From: Microbispora corallina
GTDB lineage: Bacteria > Actinomycetota > Actinomycetes > Streptosporangiales > Streptosporangiaceae
Assembly (NCBI RefSeq): GCF_016863035.1
Contig: NZ_BOOC01000015.1
Span: forward strand, 62,001-126,000
Direction: 5' to 3'
Length of the DNA stretch: 64,000 bases
This document shows, one piece after another, positions 32,051-40,890 of this stretch; position 1 is the stretch's first letter; each line of letters opens with the position of its first letter. A model generated the notes under the pieces. It ran no database searches. It saw only the letters and a program-made list of their open reading frames with translations, and was not told the origin of the DNA. Made by a program: the position numbers and the translations under genes.

Positions 32051-32649
32051 TCATGAACAGCGCGGTGTCGGTGGACGGCTTCATCGCCGACGGGAACGAC
32101 GACGTCGGGCCACTCCACGAGTGGTACTTCACCGGGGACACCCCGATCGTCGAGGGCGGCGGCCGGCAGTACGACCACTCCGGAGTCGGCAGCGGCTTCA
32201 CGGTCTCGCGCGCGTCGGCGGAGTACGTCCGGCCCATGTGGGAGGCGATCGGCGCGATCGTGATGGGCCGCACCCTGTTCGACCTGGTGAACGGCTGGGA
32301 GGGCAAGCCGCCCGCGGGCGACCACGTGGTCGTGGTGTCCCACCGGCCCAAGCCCGAGGGCTGGCACCCCGAGGCGTCGTACCACTTCGTCGACGACGTG
32401 ACGGCCGCGATCGGCAAGGCCAAGGAGCTCGCCGGGGAGCGGACCGTCGCGGTGAACGCCGGCGACGTGGGCGGCCAGATCCTCGCGGCCGGTCTCGTGG
32501 ACGAGGTGGCGATGGACGTGGTGCCCGTGGTGTTCGGGTCGGGCAAGCGCTACTTCGGCGGCGTCGACGGGCGGCATCTGCTGGAGGATCCCCACGTGGT
32601 CGTCCAGGGCGACCGGGTGCTGCACCTCATGTTCAAGGTACGCCGCTAG
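32038..32649 (+). CDS. Dihydrofolate-reductase-like (RibD C-terminal) protein
   Basis: 203 residues. GTG 32038 has AGGAGG four bases upstream; the in-frame ATG 32044 at spacing ten is an alternative. DHFR-like fold of the RibD C-terminal family: opening MNSAVSVDGFIAD, middle GAIVMGRTLFDLVNG (the MGRxTxE-like loop), VVVVSHRPKPEGW, and the GGxIxxxLL-like GGQILAAGLVDEV. These proteins bind NADPH and reduce pterin- or pyrimidine-like compounds; the actual substrate of this stand-alone subfamily is unknown. Overlaps the AraC gene by 13 bases and shares a CTAG with the stop of the convergent response regulator gene. Confidence 0.85.
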   Translation: MGMVIMNSAVSVDGFIADGNDDVGPLHEWYFTGDTPIVEGGGRQYDHSGVGSGFTVSRASAEYVRPMWEAIGAIVMGRTLFDLVNGWEGKPPAGDHVVVVSHRPKPEGWHPEASYHFVDDVTAAIGKAKELAGERTVAVNAGDVGGQILAAGLVDEVAMDVVPVVFGSGKRYFGGVDGRHLLEDPHVVVQGDRVLHLMFKVRR

Positions 32650-33302
32650 AAAGCGCCCGTGAGGCGGTTCTCCCAGGCCCAGGCGGCGATCTCGACCCTG
32701 TTGCGCACGCCGAGCTTGGCCTGGATGCCGGCCAGGTGGCTCTTCACCGTGCTCAGGGAGATGAACAGCTCGGCGGCGATCTCCTGGTTCGTCCGGCCGC
32801 GGGCGATGGCCCGCACGACCTCGGTCTCCCGTTCGGACAGCGGGCGCGCGGGCCGCCGGGCGGCCGGTGCGGCGGCCGCGGCCAGGTGGCGCAGCAGCCG
32901 CAGGGTGACCGACGGGGAGACCAGGGCGTCCCCGGCGTTCGCGGCCCGCACGGCCTCGACGAGCAGGACGGGGCCGGCGTCCTTCAGGATGAACCCCACC
33001 GCGCCGCCGCGCAGCGCGCCGTACACGTACTCGTCGAGGTCGAACGTCGTGACCACGACCACCCGCAGCGGGTCGGCGACCCCCGGGCCGGCCAGTGCCT
33101 GGGTCACCTCGATGCCGTCGAGGCGCGGCATGCGGATGTCCACGAGGCACACGTCCGGCCGCAGCCGCCGGGCGAGGGCGACGGCCTCCGCGCCGTCGGC
33201 GGCCTCCCCGACGACCGTGATGTCCGGCTGGTCCTCCAGGATGAGCCGCAGCCCGCTGCGCACCATGGCCTGGTCGTCGGCGATCAGGACGCTGATCGTC
33301 AT
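32646..33302 (-). CDS. NarL/LuxR-family response regulator
   Basis: 218 residues from the ATG at 33302 (MTISVLIADDQAMVRSGL). Receiver domain has the acidic pair in IADDQ, phosphoacceptor in VCLVDIRMPRLDG, the conserved Thr in VVVTTF and Lys in ILKDAG. The C-terminal LuxR domain is LSERETEVVRAIARGRTNQE, AAELFISLSTVKSHLAGIQAKL. Partner of the histidine kinase at 33388-34548, 85 bases upstream on the same strand. Its stop codon shares the palindrome CTAG with the convergent RibD-like gene. Targets unknown; the DUF418 gene divergent from the kinase gene is the nearest candidate. Confidence 0.93.
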   Translation of the reverse strand: MTISVLIADDQAMVRSGLRLILEDQPDITVVGEAADGAEAVALARRLRPDVCLVDIRMPRLDGIEVTQALAGPGVADPLRVVVVTTFDLDEYVYGALRGGAVGFILKDAGPVLLVEAVRAANAGDALVSPSVTLRLLRHLAAAAAPAARRPARPLSERETEVVRAIARGRTNQEIAAELFISLSTVKSHLAGIQAKLGVRNRVEIAAWAWENRLTGAF

Positions 33303-33330
33303 CCGATCCCCCTGACCGGCCCGCCCGTCG

Positions 33331-33390
33331 TCGCGGCCTGCCGTCCAGGGCCGCCGATCGCCGTGGCCTGCCGCCGAGGGCCGCCGGTCA
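33331..33390 (-). repeat. Two 30-base imperfect tandem repeats between RR and kinase genes
   Basis: Bases 33331-33360 and 33361-33390 align without gaps at 24 of 30 positions (shared GGCCTGCCG, AGGGCCGCCG blocks), with a partial third copy (GGGGCCTCCC) entering the kinase 3' end. Read in the response regulator frame they would give a Gly-Asp-Arg-Arg-Pro-type decapeptide repeat upstream of its ATG, so this may be a remnant of a longer reading frame. Confidence 0.6.
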
Positions 33391-34548
33391 CCGGGGCCTC
33401 CCCGCGGGAACGGGCAGGGTCGCCAGCACGGCCCAGCCGGCGCCCGCCCGCGGCCCGGCGCGCAGCGTGCCGCCGAGGGCCTCGAGGCGCTCACGCATCC
33501 CCACCAGGCCGTACCCGCCCCGATGGGAGGGCCGGACGGGGCCCGGCGGGGCGTCGTCCACCACCTCGACGGTGACGACGTGCCCGTCCTGGGCGACCGT
33601 GACCGTGGCGGAGCGGGCGTGCCGGGCGTGCCGGGTGATGTTGGTCAGCGACTCCTGCACCACCCGGTATACAGTGCTCGTCACCTCGGGCGGCCACGCC
33701 GCCGTCCCCTCGCCGTCCGGCAGGCGCAGGCTCACCGCGGGTCCGCGGCCGTCGAAGTGGCCGTCGAAGCGACTGACCAGCTCCCCGAGCCGCTCGGGCC
33801 CGGGAGTGGCCGGCGCCGCGTCCCCGGCGTCGCGCAGCAGCCCGACCACCCGCCGCATCGCGGTCAGCGCCTCCGAGCCCGCGGCCTCGATGCCGGCGAG
33901 CGACTCCTCCAGCTTCTCCGGCTGCCGCCGGGCGACGATCCGGGCGCCCTGGGCCTGCACCACGATGCCGGTGATGTGGTGGGCCACGACGTCGTGGAGC
34001 TCCCTGGCCAGCGCCAGCCGTTCGTCGCGGCGCACCCGCTCGGCGGCGGCGCGGCGGCGGGCGTCGAGCAGCCGCAGGCCCAGCCCGGCGGCGAGGGCCG
34101 CGAGCCAGGCCGCGCCGTACAGCCTCGTCACCGGCGCGAGGTGGTCCGGCGGGGGGACGGCGGTGGCGGCGGCCACCGCGAGCCCCCCGGCCGCGACGGC
34201 GCAGGCGGCGAGGGGCCGCAGAACTCTGATCGCGCTGCCGAGGAGCACCGACAGGGCCAGCGTCATCGCGAGACCGGGCTCGCCGGGCAGGTGCGCCGCC
34301 TTGGCCGCCGGGACGGCGACCGCCGCGACGGCCAGTCCCGCCACCGCCGCCCACCCCAGGTCGCGCCGCCGGGCCAGCGCGATCACGCACACCACCAGTC
34401 CGGCGACGCAGTCGAACCGCCAGGCGCCGCCGCCCCAGCTGTGCGCGATCCGGTACGCCTGGACGGCGAGCGCCGCGGCGAAGACCGCGCCGAGCCCGGC
34501 GACCGCCGCCAGCCGGACGAGCCGGGCCGCCCACTCCCTCGCGTTCAC
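33388..34548 (-). CDS. Sensor histidine kinase (DesK/NarX type)
   Basis: 386 residues, GTG start at 34548. The N-terminal ~160 residues contain five or six hydrophobic segments (membrane sensor). The HisKA_3 phosphoacceptor box is [20 protein letters not shown], with the His-Asp pair typical of the family that works with NarL-type regulators. The ATPase domain has N box [14 protein letters not shown] and G boxes with [17 protein letters not shown]. It should autophosphorylate and pass phosphate to the response regulator encoded downstream. A divergent DUF418 membrane protein begins 119 bases away and may be part of the sensed or regulated function. Signal unknown. Confidence 0.93.
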   Translation of the reverse strand: MNAREWAARLVRLAAVAGLGAVFAAALAVQAYRIAHSWGGGAWRFDCVAGLVVCVIALARRRDLGWAAVAGLAVAAVAVPAAKAAHLPGEPGLAMTLALSVLLGSAIRVLRPLAACAVAAGGLAVAAATAVPPPDHLAPVTRLYGAAWLAALAAGLGLRLLDARRRAAAERVRRDERLALARELHDVVAHHITGIVVQAQGARIVARRQPEKLEESLAGIEAAGSEALTAMRRVVGLLRDAGDAAPATPGPERLGELVSRFDGHFDGRGPAVSLRLPDGEGTAAWPPEVTSTVYRVVQESLTNITRHARHARSATVTVAQDGHVVTVEVVDDAPPGPVRPSHRGGYGLVGMRERLEALGGTLRAGPRAGAGWAVLATLPVPAGRPR

Positions 34549-34667
34549 AGGGCTCAGGCTACGAGAGGCCGGCCGCCCCCGGGACCGGCCGAAAGTACGA
34601 TCCCCGGGGCGCGAACCCCCCTTCCGGCCGATGCCGCGGCCCGGCCGCCGGCCCGCAGGCTTGGCCC

Positions 34668-35741
34668 ATGTTCTCCGATCACCCCTCTCCGGGCCGGGCG
34701 GCGCCGCGGCCCGCCTCCCCGCCGTCAGAAGCTCCCGGACGGGAGGACTCCGTCCCGCCCCCGGTGCGGGAGCGCATCACCGCCCTCGACGTGATCCGCG
34801 GCTTCGCGCTCTGCGGGATCCTGGTGGCGAACGTCCAGCCGATCGCCCATGTCGGCGACGCCGCCGTGGTGGGCCCGGGAGGCGGCGGCCCGGGGGAGCA
34901 GGTAGTGGGCCTGCTCGTCGAGCAGCGCTTCTTCCCGATCTTCTCGCTGCTGTTCGGCGTGGGGTTCTCGCTGCTGCTGGAGTCGGCCGCGGCGCGCACG
35001 GCACGCCCGAGGGTGGTCCTGCTGCGCCGGCTCCTGGTGCTGCTCGCGGTGGGCCTGGTCCACATGTTCGCGCTCTGGCGGGGCGACGTCCTCACCGTCT
35101 ACGCGCTCGTCGGGCTGGTGGTGCTGCTGCCCTCGACCTGGCTGCCGCGGTGGGCGGCGGCCGGCCTCGCTCCCGTCCTCCTGGCGGCCGGGCTGCTGGC
35201 GTTCGGCGGCGGGTTCGCCCTCGTCCCCGGGCTGTTCCTGCTGGGCTCGGCACTGGTCCGGTACGGCGTGGCCGACCGGATCGAGCGGTCCCCGCGGGTG
35301 CCGGCCGCCCTGGCCCTGGCGTTCGCGGCGGCGGCCGCGCCCGCCCTGTGGTGGCAGACGGGCACGCGGGTGACGGACCCGGAGTTCGGCCTCTCGATGG
35401 GCGTGGCCGGATTGCTGATCGCCGGGGTGTACGTGTGCGGGCTGCTAGCGCTGCTCCACACCCCTGTCCGGCCGCTGCTGCGGGCCGTCTTCGCGCCCCT
35501 CGGCCGGATGGCGCTGACCAACTACCTCACGGCGACCATGCTCGTCCTGGCCGTCGCGCGGGTGATCGGCGGTGTGCCGCAGAACTGGCCCGTCACGACG
35601 GTGCTCGCGATCGCCGGCGCGATCCTCGCCGTCCAGTGGGCGGTGTCCGCCGCCTGGCTGCGGCGGTACCGGTACGGCCCGCTGGAGTGGCTCTGGCGCT
35701 GGGCCACCTGGGGTCGCCGCCCGCCCCTGCGCATCCGATGA
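34668..35741 (+). CDS. DUF418-family membrane protein
   Basis: 357 residues. After a Pro-rich cytosolic N-terminus (~40 residues) the first span begins [21 protein letters not shown], the hallmark opening of DUF418/heparan-glucosaminide acetyltransferase-like proteins. About eight to ten hydrophobic segments follow, with the family motif [15 protein letters not shown] and a C-terminal [13 protein letters not shown] ... [13 protein letters not shown]. The biochemical role is unproven; relatives have been suggested to be acyl-transfer membrane enzymes. It is divergent from a two-component system and upstream of the Pls-type NRPS, though 250 bases separate it from the latter. Confidence 0.87.
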   Translation: MFSDHPSPGRAAPRPASPPSEAPGREDSVPPPVRERITALDVIRGFALCGILVANVQPIAHVGDAAVVGPGGGGPGEQVVGLLVEQRFFPIFSLLFGVGFSLLLESAAARTARPRVVLLRRLLVLLAVGLVHMFALWRGDVLTVYALVGLVVLLPSTWLPRWAAAGLAPVLLAAGLLAFGGGFALVPGLFLLGSALVRYGVADRIERSPRVPAALALAFAAAAAPALWWQTGTRVTDPEFGLSMGVAGLLIAGVYVCGLLALLHTPVRPLLRAVFAPLGRMALTNYLTATMLVLAVARVIGGVPQNWPVTTVLAIAGAILAVQWAVSAAWLRRYRYGPLEWLWRWATWGRRPPLRIR

Positions 35742-35991
35742 CCGGGGATCTTTTGCGCCGATTGTGCTGCGGTGATAACCGGGGGAGAAGGGCCGGGAAC
35801 TTATCCTGGGAGGGATCCGCCGTGCGGCCGCCGGGCATGTCGAGACCCGCGTCCGAGGCCGTCGCCCGGGCCACGGCGAGGAGGCGCGATCACGCGACCG
35901 TCCATCGGCACGGCGATCAGGCGCGAACGACGCGACCGCCCATGGGACCCCGGCGACGGGGCGGCGGTCCGCGAGCGACCAAAGGGTGATC

Positions 35992-38900
35992 ATGCCGGGG
36001 TGTGCATCGCGACCAGAGCGGATGGCCGGCGCTCCGGGCCGGCCGGCGGCCGGGCGGCTCCACCACGTCTTCGAAGCCGCCGGCGACCGGACGCCGTACG
36101 CGACCGCGCTGGAGTGCGACCAGGGCGCGTTCACCTACGCCGAGCTGGACGAACGCGCGAACCGGCTGGCGCACGTGATGCGCGGGCGCGGGACCGGCGC
36201 CGGGTCGCGGGTCGCGATCCTGCTGCCGAGGTCGCTGGACACCTACGTGGCGTTGCTCGCGGTGGGCAAGGCGGGCGGCGCGTTCGTGCCGATCGATCCG
36301 GCGTCGCCGCCGGACCGCGTCGCCTACATCCTCCGCGACGCCGGCGCGGACCTCGTGCTCACCGTCGCGGAGACGACGCCGGACGCGGCGGCGGGCGGGC
36401 GGCCGGTGCTCGACGTGAGCCGGTGCGGGGCCGCGCTGGCCGCCGCGCCGCCGACCCGCCCCCCTCCTGAGCCGCCCGGGGACGGCCGGGAGGACGATCC
36501 GGCCGCGTACGTGATGTACACCTCCGGGTCGAGCGGACGGCCCAAGGGCGTGGAGGTGGCCCAGTCGAGCATCCGCAACTTCCTCGACGTCGTGCCCGGG
36601 CTGTACGACGTACGGCCCGACGACCGGGTGTACCAGGGCATGACGATCTCCTTCGACTTCTCGATCGAGGAGATCTGGCCGACGTGGGCGGTCGGCGCCA
36701 CGCTCGTCGCCGGCCCGTCCGGCTCCCAGCGGCTCGGCGCCGAGCTGGCGGACTTCCTCGACGACCGGGGCGTCACGGTCCTGTACTGCGTGCCCACGCT
36801 GCTCGCGACGATCCCCCGGGACCTCCCCGCCGTACGGACCGTCCTGGTCGGGGGCGAGCCGTGCCCCGCGCCGCTGGTGGAGCGGTGGAGCCGGCCCGGG
36901 CGCCGCATCCTCAACACCTACGGGCCGACCGAGGCCACGGTCACCGCGACCTGGGCGGAGCTGCTGCCCGGCCGTCCGGTGACCATCGGCAGGCCGCTGC
37001 CGACGTACTCGGTGGTGCTGCTGGACGAGCGCCGCCGCCCGGTGCCGGACGGCGAGGTGGGGGAGATCTGCGTCGGCGGCCCCGGCGTGGCCCGGGGCTA
37101 CGTCGGGCGCCCCGACCTGACCGCCGAGCGGTTCATCGACCATCCTCTGGCCGGCGGAGGCCGGCTGTACCGGACGGGCGATCTCGGGAGGACGACGGCG
37201 GACGGGGAGATCGAGTACCTGGGCCGCGCCGACGCCGAGGTCAAGGTCCGGGGACACCGGGTGGACCTGGGCGAGGTCGAGGGCGTGCTGCTGGAGGAGC
37301 CTGGGGTCGCGGCGGCCGCGGCCGCGCTCGCGCCCGACGGCGATGGCCGGCCCGCCGAGCTGGCCGCGTACGTGGTGCCCGCCCCCGGTGGAGAGAACGG
37401 GAACGGGCGGGACGGCGACGGGGCGGCGCTCGCCGGGCGGCTGCGCGACCGGCTGCGGCGCGCCCTGCCCGCGTACATGGTGCCGTCGTTCCTGGACGTC
37501 GTGGCGGCGCTGCCGGCCATGCCGAGCGGCAAGGTGGACCGCTCGCGGCTGCCGCCGCCGTCCGGGCGCCGGCTCCCGGGCTCGGGGCCGGCCGTCCCGC
37601 CGCGGGACGCGCTCGAGGAGCGGGTGCGGGCGGCGTGGGCCGAGGAGTTCGGCGTCGAGCCCGCGTCGGTGTCGGTCGAGGCGGACTTCTTCACCGACCT
37701 CGGCGGCCACTCGCTCCTCGCGGCCCGCGTGGTGTCGCTGCTCCGCGCCCGGGACGTCGGAGCGCGCCTCGCCGTCCGCGACCTGTACGCCAACCCGACC
37801 GTGCGCCGCCTCGCCGCGCACCTGCGCGCGTCCCCGCAGGGCGCGCAGACGCCGGGGACGGCCGTCGTCCCCCGTCCCGAGCCCGTACGGCACCCGTCCC
37901 GGCGCGTCGCCGCCGCCGGCGCGGCCCAGGCCGCGGCGATCTACCTGCTGCTGCTCCTGGTCACGCTGCCGATGTCCTGCCTGCTGTACCGGTGGGTGGG
38001 CGACCGCGGTGGGAGGCCCCCGGCGGGCGGCGCGGCGCCCCATGACCGCCTTCTCGGCCCCGGTCTGCTGATCCCGATCGTGCAGGCCGCCGTCGCCGGC
38101 TATCTCGGCGTCCGCTGGCTCCTGCCGGTCGTGGCGGCGCGGCCGCTGGCGGCCGGCGTCCGGCCGGGACGTCACCCCCTGTGGGGCGTGACCTACCTGC
38201 GGCTGTGGACGCTCAACCTGCTGCTGTCGCTCAGCCCGCTGGGGGTGCTCAGCGGCTCCCCGATGATGGGGCCGTACCTGCGGCTGCTCGGCGCGCGGAT
38301 CGGCCCGGGCACCACGATCGCCACCGCGGACATCGGCCCGCCCACGCTGGTCCGCGTGGGGGAGGGCGCCTCGGTCGGCTACCGGGCCTCGCTGCACGGC
38401 TGGCGGGTCGCGGACGGCTGGGTGATCGTCGCGCCGGTCGAGGTCGGGCCGCGCGCCTTCGTCGGGGCCGGCGCGGCCCTGGAGCCGGGCGCCCGCGTCG
38501 GGGCGGGGGCCGGGCTCGGGGACCAGTCGGCGCTCGGCCAGGGCGAGGCCGTGCCCGAGGGAGCGCGCTGGGCCGGGTCGCCGGCGAGCCCCGTCGCCTC
38601 CCTCGGCCCCGCCGTGGACGCCATGCTGGGCGCCGGGACCGGCGCGGCCGGCTGGCGGGCGCGCGAGCCGGCCGCGGCCGCGCTCGGCCTCCTGTGCCTG
38701 GAGGTCTGCGGGCTGGTCGCGGCGGCGCCCGGCGCCGCGCTCGTCTGGTACGCCCTGCTGACCAGAGGAGTCCTGGCAGGCCTGGCCACGCTGCCCGTGG
38801 CCGGTCCGCTCTTCGTGGCCGGGGTCTGCGCCGTGGTCGCCGGGGGCAAGCGGCTGGTCCTGCGGCGGGCGCCGGCCGGCGTCCACCCGGTCCGCTCCGG

Positions 38901-40056
38901 CCTGGGCGTGCGCAAGTGGGCCGTGGACAAGCTGCTCGCGGCCAGCCTCGCCTGGACCAATTCGCTCTACGGCACCCTGTACGCGATGCCGTGGCTGCGG
39001 CTGCTCGGCGCCCGGGTCGGCCGGCGCGTCGAGGTGTCCACGGCCGCCCAGATCGACCCCGACCTGCTCACGCTGCACGAGGAGAGCTTCGTCGCCGACA
39101 TGGCCAGCGTCGGGGCCGCCGGATTCGCGGCCGGCCGGGTGGCGCTGCTGCCGACCGAGGTGGGCCGGCGCGCCTTCGTGGGCAACGCGGCGGTCCTGCC
39201 GGCCGGGACGCGGACGGGACCGGGCTCGCTGCTCGGGGTCGGCACGGTCCCGCCTGCGGAGGGGGTGCCGGAGGGCACCTCCTGGCTGGGCTCGCCCGCG
39301 ATCCGCCTGCCCCGGCGGCAGGCGAGCGGCCCCTTCCCACAGGAGACGACGTACCGGCCGAGCCGGGGGCTGGTGGCGCACCGGCTGGGCGTCGAGTTCT
39401 TCCGCGCCACCCTCCCCGCGACCCTGCTCGGCGGCGCGTTCTACCTCTACCTCCTCGCCGTTCTCGGGCTCGCCCTCGGATCCGCCCTGCCGGTGGTCGT
39501 GCTCGCGTCGCCTTTCGTCGCGCTCGCCCTCGGGCTCGCCGTGATCGGGTGCTGCGCCGCCGCCAAGCGGGTCCTGATCGGCAGGTACGAGCCGCGGGTC
39601 GAGCCGCTGTGGAGCCGGTACGTCCGGCGCACGGAGTTCGTCACCGGGCTCTACGAGGCGGCCGCGGTCCCGGCCGGGGTGGGGATTCTCACGGGGACCC
39701 CGTTCCTGCCACCCGTCCTGCGGTGGTTCGGCGCGCGCATCGGCAGGCGAACCTGCGTCGGCACCACGTACCTCACCGAGTTCGACCTGGTGGAGGTGGG
39801 CGACGACGCCGCGATCGGGGTGGGCGCGTCCCTGCAGACCCACCTGTTCGAGGACCGTGTGATGAAGATGTCCGCCGTCACCGTCCGGGACGGCGCCACC
39901 GTCGGCGCGCGGACCGTGGTGCTGTACGACTCCGTGGTCGACGAGGGCGTCTCGCTGGGCGCCCTGTCGCTCCTGATGAAGGGCGAGCACCTCGCCCCCG
40001 GCACGAGCTGGCGCGGCATCCCGGCCCAGGCCGTCGTCACCGGGCCCGACCCCTGA
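35992..40056 (+). CDS. Pls/PosA-type NRPS: A-T-membrane/beta-helix homopolymer synthetase
   Basis: 1354 residues from ATG 35992 (AAAGGG five bases upstream; GTG 35986 is possible). Adenylation domain ~30-510: YTSGSSGRPKG near 176, FDFSIEEIW, NTYGPTEATVT, YRTGDLG, PSGKVDRSRLP with the catalytic Lys. Carrier domain with phosphopantetheine Ser574 in DLGGHSLL. Then ~750 residues with six hydrophobic segments in three pairs, each followed by a left-handed beta-helix (hexapeptide) domain, as in epsilon-poly-L-lysine synthetase. My alignment to the PheA pocket gives D235 F236 E239 Y278 L299 G301 T322 V330 T331 K517. E239 and G301 occur in known Lys and Orn codes, suggesting a basic amino acid. It should make an isopeptide-linked homo-oligomer at the membrane. 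There is no classical condensation or thioesterase domain. Confidence 0.9.
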   Translation: MPGCASRPERMAGAPGRPAAGRLHHVFEAAGDRTPYATALECDQGAFTYAELDERANRLAHVMRGRGTGAGSRVAILLPRSLDTYVALLAVGKAGGAFVPIDPASPPDRVAYILRDAGADLVLTVAETTPDAAAGGRPVLDVSRCGAALAAAPPTRPPPEPPGDGREDDPAAYVMYTSGSSGRPKGVEVAQSSIRNFLDVVPGLYDVRPDDRVYQGMTISFDFSIEEIWPTWAVGATLVAGPSGSQRLGAELADFLDDRGVTVLYCVPTLLATIPRDLPAVRTVLVGGEPCPAPLVERWSRPGRRILNTYGPTEATVTATWAELLPGRPVTIGRPLPTYSVVLLDERRRPVPDGEVGEICVGGPGVARGYVGRPDLTAERFIDHPLAGGGRLYRTGDLGRTTADGEIEYLGRADAEVKVRGHRVDLGEVEGVLLEEPGVAAAAAALAPDGDGRPAELAAYVVPAPGGENGNGRDGDGAALAGRLRDRLRRALPAYMVPSFLDVVAALPAMPSGKVDRSRLPPPSGRRLPGSGPAVPPRDALEERVRAAWAEEFGVEPASVSVEADFFTDLGGHSLLAARVVSLLRARDVGARLAVRDLYANPTVRRLAAHLRASPQGAQTPGTAVVPRPEPVRHPSRRVAAAGAAQAAAIYLLLLLVTLPMSCLLYRWVGDRGGRPPAGGAAPHDRLLGPGLLIPIVQAAVAGYLGVRWLLPVVAARPLAAGVRPGRHPLWGVTYLRLWTLNLLLSLSPLGVLSGSPMMGPYLRLLGARIGPGTTIATADIGPPTLVRVGEGASVGYRASLHGWRVADGWVIVAPVEVGPRAFVGAGAALEPGARVGAGAGLGDQSALGQGEAVPEGARWAGSPASPVASLGPAVDAMLGAGTGAAGWRAREPAAAALGLLCLEVCGLVAAAPGAALVWYALLTRGVLAGLATLPVAGPLFVAGVCAVVAGGKRLVLRRAPAGVHPVRSGLGVRKWAVDKLLAASLAWTNSLYGTLYAMPWLRLLGARVGRRVEVSTAAQIDPDLLTLHEESFVADMASVGAAGFAAGRVALLPTEVGRRAFVGNAAVLPAGTRTGPGSLLGVGTVPPAEGVPEGTSWLGSPAIRLPRRQASGPFPQETTYRPSRGLVAHRLGVEFFRATLPATLLGGAFYLYLLAVLGLALGSALPVVVLASPFVALALGLAVIGCCAAAKRVLIGRYEPRVEPLWSRYVRRTEFVTGLYEAAAVPAGVGILTGTPFLPPVLRWFGARIGRRTCVGTTYLTEFDLVEVGDDAAIGVGASLQTHLFEDRVMKMSAVTVRDGATVGARTVVLYDSVVDEGVSLGALSLLMKGEHLAPGTSWRGIPAQAVVTGPDP

Positions 40057-40086
40057 CACTCCATGGACGACCTGGTGAGGCACGCG

Positions 40087-40821
40087 ATGAGACCACAGAG
40101 GATCCTGGGCGCGCTGCGGCGCGCGCTCCGCCCGGCGCAGCCGCCGCGCCGGAGGCCGGGCCGTCCGCTGGCGCTCGTCTACCGGGGCCCGGGCTCGGTT
40201 CCCGGCTGCCCCGAGGCGGTCGCGGCGCTGCTGTCGGCGGCCCCGTGGGGATTCGACGTCCGCTACACCGGCCCGTACGAGGACCTGCCGCTCTCGGCGG
40301 AGACGCTGGCCGGGGCCGCGCTGTACGCCCAGCCGGGCGGCGGGGGCCTGTCCCGCGCCTACCGGCGGCTCAGACGGCACCGCGACGAGATCCGCGAGTA
40401 CGTCGCCGGCGGCGGCCGCTACCTCGGGTTCTGCCTCGGCGGCTACCTCGCGGGGGCCACCCCCGGTTTCGCCCTGCTGCCCGGGGACACCGACCAGTAC
40501 ATCGCCTCGCCCGGCGCCACCGTCCACGACGAGGAGGACCGCCTGGTCGAGGTGCGCTGGCGGGACCGGACGCGCACCGTGTTCTTCCAGGACGGCCCCC
40601 ACTTCGTGCTCGACGCGCGTCCGGGCCCGGGGGTGCGGGTGCTCGCCACCTACACCAACGGGACGATCGCCGCCCTCGCCGCCCCCTTCGGCCAGGGCCG
40701 CGTCGCCGTCGTGGGGCCGCACCCCGAGGCGACCGACGACTGGTTCACCGACGCCCACCTGCCCGTCCAGCACACGCACGACCTCGGCCTCGACCTCGTG
40801 GACGCCGTCATGACGCCGTGA
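40087..40821 (+). CDS. BPL-N / glutamine-amidotransferase-like protein
   Basis: 244 residues from ATG 40087, which has GGTGAGG six bases upstream; the ATG at 40063 lacks a ribosome-binding site. Class I glutamine-amidotransferase-like fold of the BPL-N group: LALVYRGPGSVPGC at the start, AALYAQPGGGG, then the nucleophile-elbow-like YLGFCLGGYLAGA with Cys, and VVGPHPEATDDW toward the C-terminus. The family has no firm biochemical role, and several members sit beside Pls-type synthetases or other peptide ligases. Starting 30 bases after the NRPS stop, it is probably cotranscribed with it. It may trim, amidate or otherwise modify the polymer (inference). Confidence 0.8.
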   Translation: MRPQRILGALRRALRPAQPPRRRPGRPLALVYRGPGSVPGCPEAVAALLSAAPWGFDVRYTGPYEDLPLSAETLAGAALYAQPGGGGLSRAYRRLRRHRDEIREYVAGGGRYLGFCLGGYLAGATPGFALLPGDTDQYIASPGATVHDEEDRLVEVRWRDRTRTVFFQDGPHFVLDARPGPGVRVLATYTNGTIAALAAPFGQGRVAVVGPHPEATDDWFTDAHLPVQHTHDLGLDLVDAVMTP

Positions 40822-40867
40822 CAACTGGGACATACGCGACAGAAGGGGACGAATTACCGGTTATCTC

Positions 40868-40873
40868 TACAAT
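40868..40873 (+). promoter_or_regulatory. Candidate -10 element before the M1 peptidase gene
   Basis: TACAAT at 40868-40873 lies in a locally A+T-rich 69-base gap and 17 bases before the peptidase start. The -35 position carries only GGGGAC, so the promoter is uncertain. Confidence 0.3.
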
Positions 40874-40890
40874 TCCCGCAATATGGGCGA

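Noticed and set aside
35992-40056. Conventional NRPS module with condensation domain
   Set aside because: No HHxxxDG motif after the carrier domain; instead membrane spans and hexapeptide beta-helices, so assigned to the Pls/PosA type.
35917-40833. 1638-codon open frame on the minus strand
   Set aside because: Exactly antisense to the Pls-type NRPS; composition is Arg/Gly/Ala/Pro-rich with no domain, a by-product of high G+C third positions.
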